Shown here piece by piece: positions 32,523 to 38,469 of a stretch of 38,469 bases of DNA. The notes below the pieces were generated by a model. The model did not search any database, was not told the origin of the DNA, and saw nothing but the letters and a program-made list of their open reading frames with translations. The first letter of the stretch is position 1, and every line of letters starts with the position of its first letter. Source of the DNA: Verrucomicrobiota bacterium (lineage in GTDB: Bacteria; Verrucomicrobiota; Verrucomicrobiia; Limisphaerales; PALSA-1396). Position numbers and translations under genes: made by a program. The stretch spans positions 1 through 38,469 of the forward strand of contig JACQFP010000009.1 of the NCBI GenBank assembly GCA_016200005.1. Reading direction: 5' to 3'.

Positions 32523-33734
32523 TCAATAGGATTTTCGATGGGTATGGACGTTTTGCAAAAGGCCAATCGCGATCAACGAGCAGAGCACTGACGATCCGCC
32601 ATAACTCAGTAGCGGCAGTGGCACGCCCGTCACAGGCATAATGCGTATGTTCATTCCGATGTTGATGAAGACATGGCTGAAGAGCAGCGTCACCACGCCC
32701 ACAGCCAGCAGTTTGCCCAGGCGATCGCGCGCCTGGCTGGCAATTCTGATCCCGATGAACAGAACCACCGAGTACAGCGTGAGGACCAGCACGCTGCCGA
32801 CAAATCCTTTCTCTTCGGCAATTACAGAGAAAATGAAGTCGTTGTGCGCCACCGAGCGCGGCAGATAGCCCAGAGCGTTCTGGGTGCCCTGACGCCAGCC
32901 TTTGCCCGTCAACCTGCCCGAACCCACGGAGATCATCGCCTGACGCACGTTGTAGGAATCGTTGCGCTGCTGTTCGCGCAGGCGCAGCCTCTCAGCCTCG
33001 GTGGCATTCGAAGGAGCGTAGTCCTGACCGAAATAAACCAGCAACCGGCGGCGCTGATAATCCTGCAACTTGATCTGCCACCAGCCCGGCGGCGCAAAAA
33101 GAATGTCCACCAAGAACAAAACCGCCAGCAACCCAACCACGCCCGCCACGCGCAGCAGATAACGTTTGGGCGTCCCCGCCACGAACAACATGACCACCGC
33201 CGTGGGCACCAGCACCAGCGCCGAGCCAAGGTCCGGCTCCTTCATGATCAGCAGAAACGGCAGCGCCATCATGCCAATGGCTTTCCAAAACACATGCGGC
33301 AGGCGCAATTCATCCGAGGGTCGGCTCAGGAATTGCGCGAGGGCCAGGATCAAAGTGAGCTTGGTCAACTCCGAGGGTTGCGCCTGAAAGAATCCGAGAT
33401 CAAACCACCGCCGCGCGCCAAAACGCATCGTTCCGATATGCGGAATCAACACCACAATGAGCGCCACAATGGTGATCCAGTAGGCGACGTAGGACCAGCG
33501 CGTCAGCACGCGATAATCAACGAAGCAGATGGCGGCTGCGGCCGCCAGGCCGACGAAATACCAGATGATCTGTTTGAAATAACTTTGCGCGTACCACGGC
33601 AAAGCACTGGTCGATTCATTGGCCATCGTCGCGCTATAAACAAAGGCGGCGCCCAGCACCATCAGCCCGAGCAGGGCCAGCACCAGCAACAGGTCAATCC
33701 GGGCGTGGCGGTCGTTTGAGGTTGATCCAAACAT
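32523..33734 (-). CDS. rodA: Rod shape-determining protein RodA (SEDS glycosyltransferase)
   Basis: This 403-residue protein has about ten membrane segments and SEDS-family motifs, including FVDYRVLTRWSYVAYW, GARRWFDLGFFQAQPSELTKL, LIMKEPDLGSALVL, GKGWRQGTQNALGYLPRSVAHNDFIFSVIAEEKGFVG and INIGMNIRIMPVTGVPLPLLSYGGSS. RodA polymerises peptidoglycan strands during elongation with PBP2. The ATG overlaps the mrdA stop by 1 bp (TAATG), and the RNase gene starts 3 bp beyond its stop. Position next to mrdA supports RodA rather than FtsW. Confidence 0.95.
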   Translation of the reverse strand: MFGSTSNDRHARIDLLLVLALLGLMVLGAAFVYSATMANESTSALPWYAQSYFKQIIWYFVGLAAAAAICFVDYRVLTRWSYVAYWITIVALIVVLIPHIGTMRFGARRWFDLGFFQAQPSELTKLTLILALAQFLSRPSDELRLPHVFWKAIGMMALPFLLIMKEPDLGSALVLVPTAVVMLFVAGTPKRYLLRVAGVVGLLAVLFLVDILFAPPGWWQIKLQDYQRRRLLVYFGQDYAPSNATEAERLRLREQQRNDSYNVRQAMISVGSGRLTGKGWRQGTQNALGYLPRSVAHNDFIFSVIAEEKGFVGSVLVLTLYSVVLFIGIRIASQARDRLGKLLAVGVVTLLFSHVFINIGMNIRIMPVTGVPLPLLSYGGSSVLCSLIAIGLLQNVHTHRKSY

Positions 33735-35698
33735 TATTTTGCCTGACTCAAAGTTGCTGTTTTCGGTTCAGCCATTTTTTCTCGCGCCTGGATGGCCAGA
33801 TAAATCTGTTGCGCAATCGGCGCACAGGTGGCGCCGCCGGAGCCGCCACTCTCCACCATGACCACGACGACATAGCGCGGATTCTCGTAGGGCGCGAACG
33901 AGACAAACCAGGTGGTGTGATCGATGGTTTCGCCACGCGGATTCTTGACTTGCGCGGTACCGGTCTTGCCGCAGATGCGCATGCCGTGGACGGCGGCGGC
34001 CCGGCCCGTGCCATCAGAATCCTCGACATCGGCCAGCATCGCCGCGCGGATGATGTTCAAGGTGCGTTCGCTGACGCCCAGTTCGTCGCGCACTCGAGCG
34101 CGCGGATGCACGGGTGCTGATTGCCTGGCGAGCACATCCTGCGATTCAATCCGGTCCACGATGCGCGGCCACAAAACCTTTCCACCGTTGGCCACGGCCG
34201 CCGTCATCACCGCCATTTGCAGCGGCGTGACGAGGATCGGGTCCTGGCCAATACAGACGTTCGCGGTATTGCCATCGAACCAGCCCTCGGACACGCGCTT
34301 GAGGCTGGGCAGGTTTCCTGCCACGTCTTGTCGTGTTGGCAGGCCCGTTCGCTCGCCCAGATGCAGTTTCTGCCCGATGCGAATGATGTTCTTGATGCCC
34401 GCGTGGATGCCATTGGTGATGAAGTAAGCATTGCTTGAGTGAATGAACGCTCTGCGGAAATTGTAATCGCCAGGCGCCACGGTGTCCTCGATCTTCCGCC
34501 GGGCGACGTAAATACATCCGCGACCCGGTCGCTTCGGATCTGGCTCAACGGTGTAAGTGGCTGCGGGATTCAGCCCTGCTTCCAATGCCGCCATCGCTAC
34601 CACAAGTTTGAAGATCGAGCCAGGCGCATAGTTTTCATAAGTAGCGCGATTGCTTTCTGGACGTTGTTTCGGGTCGCTCAATTTTTCCGCCTCGGCGCGG
34701 CTGATGCCTTTGACATATTGGTTGGGATTGTAAGCCGGTGAGGAGGTCAACGCCAGAATGTCACCGCTCCACACATCCATGACCACGGCCGCGCCGCGCG
34801 TCTCGGTTCCAAAGGGTCGCCGTAACGCCTGTTCGGCAGCCTGCTGAATCGAGTAGTCAATCGTGAGCACCACGTTTTGGCCCGGCTCGACTGCCGACCA
34901 GATGTTTTGTGACTGGCGATACCCGAGGTGATTTACGAGCACCGACTTCGCGCCGGCCTTGCCGCGCAGTTCTTGATCGAACCCGGCCTCGACGCCCACG
35001 CTGCCGCGCCAGTCCGGCAGCCAGTAGTTGAAGAAGGCGTCTTCCCCTACCGCCGAACTATCGTCCCGGCGCAAGTGACCCAACAAATGAGCGGCCACGG
35101 TTTGATGCGGATAAACCCGCACCGGCTGGATTTCCATGTCCACACCGGGTGGTCCGCCCGACTGTTCCTGCAAGCGGGCGATTTGATTCGCATCCAGATT
35201 CGAAGCGATCACCAAGGGCAGGGCGAGCCGTGTTTGGTAGTGCCGATGAAAATTTGTTTCATCAAGCGCCAGCGGCATTTGCAATCGGGTGCTTAGTTGA
35301 GCCACGATGTTGCTGGCGGCCTGGTACCGGGTCAGCCGGCCCAGTTCATCGCGCTCGGCGCGCGTGAGCTTGCGTCCGAGTTGCTTCTGGTAAACTCCTT
35401 TCATGAGCGCGAATTGTTTTTGAAACGCCGGCCGCAGTTCTTCGAGATACAAACTGACGTTATAGCTGGGTCGGTTTTCCGCCAGCGTCAGGCCGTTGCG
35501 ATCCAGGATTTTTCCACGGACGGCGGGGACGCGAACCGTGCGATACGACTGAGTTTCGAGGTCGGATTGAAAGTATCTGCCCGAAACCACCTGCACGTAC
35601 CAGAGGCCGACGAGCAGGATGCTCAAACCGCTGAGGACCATGAGCGTCAACACGCGCAATTGCGGGTCGTTCTTTTTTAATTGGTCGAAAATGATCAT
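33734..35698 (-). CDS. mrdA: Penicillin-binding protein 2 (transpeptidase)
   Basis: This 654-residue class B PBP has a single N-terminal membrane segment (VLTLMVLSGLSILLVGLWYVQ). The transpeptidase motifs are S361-x-x-K364 (APGSIFKL), S421-S-N423 (IHSSNAYF) and K578-T-G (CGKTGTAQ). The dimerisation region starts RGKILDRNGLTLAENRPSY. It cross-links wall strands made by RodA. The ATG at 35698 (MIIFDQLKK) is chosen over a longer frame that overlaps mreD; 4 bp separate it from the mreD stop, and its stop overlaps the rodA start. Confidence 0.95.
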   Translation of the reverse strand: MIIFDQLKKNDPQLRVLTLMVLSGLSILLVGLWYVQVVSGRYFQSDLETQSYRTVRVPAVRGKILDRNGLTLAENRPSYNVSLYLEELRPAFQKQFALMKGVYQKQLGRKLTRAERDELGRLTRYQAASNIVAQLSTRLQMPLALDETNFHRHYQTRLALPLVIASNLDANQIARLQEQSGGPPGVDMEIQPVRVYPHQTVAAHLLGHLRRDDSSAVGEDAFFNYWLPDWRGSVGVEAGFDQELRGKAGAKSVLVNHLGYRQSQNIWSAVEPGQNVVLTIDYSIQQAAEQALRRPFGTETRGAAVVMDVWSGDILALTSSPAYNPNQYVKGISRAEAEKLSDPKQRPESNRATYENYAPGSIFKLVVAMAALEAGLNPAATYTVEPDPKRPGRGCIYVARRKIEDTVAPGDYNFRRAFIHSSNAYFITNGIHAGIKNIIRIGQKLHLGERTGLPTRQDVAGNLPSLKRVSEGWFDGNTANVCIGQDPILVTPLQMAVMTAAVANGGKVLWPRIVDRIESQDVLARQSAPVHPRARVRDELGVSERTLNIIRAAMLADVEDSDGTGRAAAVHGMRICGKTGTAQVKNPRGETIDHTTWFVSFAPYENPRYVVVVMVESGGSGGATCAPIAQQIYLAIQAREKMAEPKTATLSQAK

Positions 35699-35702
35699 GC
35701 GC

Positions 35703-36251
35703 TTAGCGACCTCGTTTGATTTCGCGATCGGCGCGGAAACTGGTGCCACCGTGCGGCCGATAACTCAGAGCGCGGTTGAAAATATCGAAGAGCTGGAACA
35801 CGACCGGTGTCAGAGCTGCACCGCCCAGGCTCATCACGATCCATTGCCAGAGCGTCCCCCAACCCAGCAACGGGTTTTCACCGAGGGTCATCAGGAACAC
35901 CAGCGTCACGGCAGGCGCAGCGGCGCTGGCGCTCAATCCTAAAATGAACTGGGCGAAGGTTTGTTCGCGGAGGATCAACCCGCGCTGCCGGTAAATCACC
36001 AGACCGATCAACAACAGCGGCAGCATGGTGACGCCGAGTGGATTGGCCGAGAGGGAATCGAACCAAAGTCCGCCGAGCACGGCCAGCAAGGCCAGAGTCA
36101 CCAGGTCGGCGCTCAGACTCGCATAAACGATCAACGGCGGGAGCAGGTCGATTTGCGCGCCGAAGAGTTGGCGCACGCCGTTGAACGAAGCTTCCAGATA
36201 CACCGCCACGAAGGCCGCGAGCAGAATGAGGATGGAATTCACCGGGTTCAT
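35703..36251 (-). CDS. mreD: Rod shape-determining protein MreD
   Basis: This 182-residue protein has five to six membrane segments. It begins MNPVNSILILLAAFVAVYLE and contains LLPPLIVYASLSADLVTLALLAVLGGLWFDSLSANPLGVTMLPLLL, matching MreD in size and hydropathy. MreD partners MreC in the elongasome. Its start overlaps the mreC stop by 4 bp (ATGA), and mrdA follows 4 bp after its stop. A longer frame exists but would lie inside mreC. Confidence 0.88.
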   Translation of the reverse strand: MNPVNSILILLAAFVAVYLEASFNGVRQLFGAQIDLLPPLIVYASLSADLVTLALLAVLGGLWFDSLSANPLGVTMLPLLLIGLVIYRQRGLILREQTFAQFILGLSASAAAPAVTLVFLMTLGENPLLGWGTLWQWIVMSLGGAALTPVVFQLFDIFNRALSYRPHGGTSFRADREIKRGR

Positions 36252-37054
36252 GGAAACAGCACCCACACTTCCTCCAAGCCGCTCAAGTTCGCCCCGAGCT
36301 TGACCCGCGCCTCGGTGTAGAGGCCAAATTCGGCGGGATGAAAATCCGCAATCTTGCCGATCGGAATGCCCTTGGGAAAAATGCCGCCCTTGCCGCTGGT
36401 AACTACGAGTTGGCCGGGCTTCAAATTGCTGTTGTTGGGCAGATACGCCAGTTCGACCAAAGAGTAATCCAACGGACCGGCCGAGCCGGAAGAAATGACA
36501 CCCATGTCGCGCGTTTCCTGGACCAGGGCCGAGACGTGACAGTTCGGATCGCCGAGGAGAACGACTTGCGAACGTGTGAGACCGACCGAGGCGATGCGCC
36601 CCACCAATCCGTCCGGCGTGAGCACTGGCAAATCGGCGCGCAGACCATCCCGGCTGCCGAGGTTGATCTGCACGGTGCGCCACCAATTGGCCGGTTCGCG
36701 CAGGATCACGTTCGCCAGTTTGAGTTTCCAGGGACTTTGACGCTGCCAGCCGAGCAGTTGGCGCAACCGTTCATTTTCGCGGAGCGCCTCCTGCGCTTGC
36801 AATGCGAGCAGGTGGGCTTGTTCATTCTCCCGGCGCAACTCTTCGTTCTGTTTGAGCAGTTCAGCGCGGGGCGTGATGGCGGCCGCGCCTTGGCCGGCGA
36901 GTTGTTGGGCGGAACTGGTGAGGCCCACGAGGGGCAGGAAAAGACCGCCGATGGCCAGTTTGACGCGGCCGGCCGTTTGATGGGGCAGGTTGAGGACCAA
37001 CAGCGTCAGCAATGCGACGAGACTTAAAATTATGTAGTGCGGCTTCTTTAACAT
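36248..37054 (-). CDS. mreC: Cell shape-determining protein MreC
   Basis: This 268-residue protein has a cytoplasmic tip, a membrane segment (YIILSLVALLTLLVLNL), then a coiled coil (RAELLKQNEELRRENEQAH to ALRENERLRQLLGW, about residues 63-102) and the MreC beta domains (VNLGSRDGL-like INLGSRDGLRADLPVLTPDGLVGRI and GDPNCHVSALVQETRDMGVISG-like segment). MreC scaffolds the elongation machinery and activates PBP2. It lies 33 bp after mreB and overlaps mreD by 4 bp. Confidence 0.94.
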   Translation of the reverse strand: MLKKPHYIILSLVALLTLLVLNLPHQTAGRVKLAIGGLFLPLVGLTSSAQQLAGQGAAAITPRAELLKQNEELRRENEQAHLLALQAQEALRENERLRQLLGWQRQSPWKLKLANVILREPANWWRTVQINLGSRDGLRADLPVLTPDGLVGRIASVGLTRSQVVLLGDPNCHVSALVQETRDMGVISSGSAGPLDYSLVELAYLPNNSNLKPGQLVVTSGKGGIFPKGIPIGKIADFHPAEFGLYTEARVKLGANLSGLEEVWVLFP

Positions 37055-37087
37055 CTTCGCCCGGCTGATCCAGGCGAACGCGCATCA

Positions 37088-38116
37088 TCAGAGCTTGGAA
37101 TTGGCAGAGACTCGTTTAAGAAATTGGAGTTCTTGCAACACCCGGCCGGTGCCTTCCACCACGGCGCTCAACGGATCGTCGGCAATGTGAACGGGCAGGC
37201 CGGTTTCTTCGGCCACCAGCCGGTCGATGCCGCGCAACAAGGCGCCGCCGCCGGCCATCACAATGCCTCGATCAATCAAGTCGGCCGATAGTTCCGGCGG
37301 ACAACGTTCGAGGGTGATGCGAATGGACTCCAAAATACTGGATAACGGTTCTTGCAAGGCTTCGCGAATCTCTTCCGAGCGAATGGTCAGGGTTTTCGGC
37401 AACCCCGCGCTCAAGTCGCGCCCCTTGACTTCCATGGTTAATTCCTGCTCCATCGGAAAGGCGGATCCAATCCGGATCTTGACCTCTTCCGCGGTGCGTT
37501 CGCCAATCATCATATTGTAGGCACGTTTCATGTGCGCCACGACCGTCTCATCGAATTCGTCCCCGCCCACCCGCAGGCTGCGGCTGAAGACAATTCCGGC
37601 CAGGGAGATGATTGCGATTTCGCAAGTCCCGCCGCCGATATCAACGATCATGTTACCCGCCGGCTCATGCACCGGCAGACCGACGCCAATGGCCGAGGCC
37701 ATTGGTTGTTCGATCAAATAAACCTCGCGCGCGCCCGCATGAGTGGCGGAATCCTTCACCGCCCGCTTTTCCACCTCGGTGATGCCTGAGGGAACAGCGA
37801 CCACGACGCGCGGCGCAATCAGCTTGCGATGGTGGACCTTTTGGATGAAGTGGCGGAGCATTGCTTCGGTGATTTCGAAGTCGGCAATCACACCATCCTT
37901 CATGGGCCGAATGGCCACGATATTTCCCGGGGTCCGTCCCAACATGCGCTTGGCCTCCTCACCGACGGCGAGAACATTCGTCGTGCCCGCTTGAATGGCG
38001 ACGACCGAAGGTTCTCGCAATACAATGCCCCGATCACGAACATAAACGAGGGAATTGGCTGTCCCGAGGTCTATTCCAATGTCATTGGAAAACAGGCTTT
38101 TAAATTGCGCGAACAT
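37088..38116 (-). CDS. mreB: Rod shape-determining protein MreB (actin homologue)
   Basis: This 342-residue actin-fold protein has the phosphate and adenosine motifs of Mre[72 protein letters not shown] and [17 protein letters not shown]. It polymerises at the membrane and directs rod-shaped wall growth. It is the first gene of the six-gene run ending in the RNase gene; a possible promoter lies 23-52 bp upstream. The start [14 protein letters not shown] is usual for the family. Confidence 0.97.
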   Translation of the reverse strand: MFAQFKSLFSNDIGIDLGTANSLVYVRDRGIVLREPSVVAIQAGTTNVLAVGEEAKRMLGRTPGNIVAIRPMKDGVIADFEITEAMLRHFIQKVHHRKLIAPRVVVAVPSGITEVEKRAVKDSATHAGAREVYLIEQPMASAIGVGLPVHEPAGNMIVDIGGGTCEIAIISLAGIVFSRSLRVGGDEFDETVVAHMKRAYNMMIGERTAEEVKIRIGSAFPMEQELTMEVKGRDLSAGLPKTLTIRSEEIREALQEPLSSILESIRITLERCPPELSADLIDRGIVMAGGGALLRGIDRLVAEETGLPVHIADDPLSAVVEGTGRVLQELQFLKRVSANSKL

Positions 38117-38138
38117 GAATTGTGCCTAACAGTGGAGC

Positions 38139-38168
38139 AGCTTAGAAGGCCGGTTGCCGCTTGGTCAA
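38139..38168 (-). promoter_or_regulatory. Candidate sigma-70 promoter for the mre operon
   Basis: On the minus strand TTGACC (38168-38163) is followed after 18 bp by TAAGCT (38144-38139), 22 bp before the mreB start. The -35 is good and the -10 is weak (three of six consensus positions). It is the only such pair noticed in the upstream region. Confidence 0.3.
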
Positions 38169-38371
38169 GATGATTAAAGCCAGCCGCAACGATCGCGCGT
38201 TCCAAAATCGGTCAAGTGGAACGCACTTGTCCGTTCGTCACCGATCATTTTGCTTTGTCTTGTGCAGCAAAGGAGGCAGGGTGCGTGTGTTCAGTGTGAG
38301 TAACCGGGTGGCAAGCACTTGAACCTTTATGTCGGTGTAAAAGTCTTTCTGTAAATTGTCTTTCTTCTCTC

Positions 38372-38453
38372 CGCCTCCACCCCTCCGGGGTGAGGCGGAG
38401 CGAAGGCGAGCGTAGCGAGCCGAGCGCAGCCGAACCCCGGAGGGGTGGAGGCG
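38372..38453. repeat. 82-bp inverted repeat with 20-bp perfect arms
   Basis: CGCCTCCACCCCTCCGGGGT (38372-38391) and its exact complement (38434-38453) flank a loop of about 42 bp with GAGCGTAGCGAGCCGAGCG-type repeats. Each arm also contains CCCCTCCGGGG-like self-complementary sequence. It belongs to the same GC-rich palindrome class seen elsewhere in the window but is a distinct family. Confidence 0.85.
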
Positions 38454-38469
38454 CCCCCCGCGCGAAAAA

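Larger units (their letters stand above)
38117..38469. other. 353-bp region upstream of mreB, no gene seen
   Basis: It contains the candidate mre promoter at 38139-38168 and, at the window end, a large inverted repeat. Between them (38170-38370) the sequence shows no convincing reading frame, hairpin or RNA gene. Confidence 0.6.

Noticed and set aside
32673-33719. A 348-codon open frame on the plus strand
   Set aside because: Gln/Arg/His-rich antisense of rodA.
1-38469. tRNA or rRNA genes, CRISPR arrays, insertion sequences with transposase
   Set aside because: No cloverleaf with tRNA consensus, rRNA segment, regularly spaced repeat array or transposase frame was seen on either strand.

Overview
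The window reads as chromosomal DNA of a Verrucomicrobiota bacterium, most likely of the Pedosphaera/Limisphaerales kind. This is inferred from gene content, not from a marker gene. The supporting genes are a pseudopilin with an H-X9-DG motif, a Tat-exported Gfo/Idh/MocA oxidoreductase, a secreted CBM9-like protein, a ThuA-like protein, a divergent membrane pyrophosphatase and many GC-rich intergenic palindromes. No rRNA, tRNA, CRISPR array, integrase or transposase was found.

Layout. 1-5586 (minus) is a probable operon for D-amino-acid use: RidA, an AT-richer HExxH protein, a D-serine dehydratase/D-threonine aldolase-like PLP enzyme, a GntP/DsdX-type permease and an M19 dipeptidase, followed by a secreted CBM9-like protein cut by the window edge. 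5883-10593 (minus) holds the oxidoreductase, a small secreted protein, a PemK/MazF-type toxin-antitoxin pair lying between two copies of the 3' end of a hupE gene, hupE itself and a small membrane protein. 10614-12004 is a methyltransferase facing a family-2 glycosyltransferase. 12695-16167 (minus) is the membrane pyrophosphatase and a pseudopilin. 16438-19274 (plus) has a ThuA-like protein, a nitrilase-family amidase and an orphan sugar-type binding lipoprotein. 19310-20992 (minus) is a CHAT protease whose 5' end runs into a truncated secreted-protein gene.

21580-23530 (plus) is a DUF433/DUF5615-type toxin-antitoxin pair overlapping a sigma factor and its putative anti-sigma factor. It is followed by an AAA/DUF4143 ATPase, an ABC exporter with a TPR protein, hisB, and a second sigma/anti-sigma pair with a secreted protein (23823-30288). 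30534-38116 (minus) is the cell-shape and wall-elongation operon mreB-mreC-mreD-mrdA-rodA, ending in an RNase E/G gene.

The most unusual signal is the behaviour of the short palindromic repeats. Several families occur between genes, but copies also lie inside reading frames without breaking them: one 50-bp cloverleaf-like element in the M19 dipeptidase, two elements in HupE, and at least two inverted-repeat blocks plus heptamer runs in the CHAT protein. In each gene the catalytic or family motifs on both sides are kept, so the repeats add peptide segments in what look like loops and linkers.
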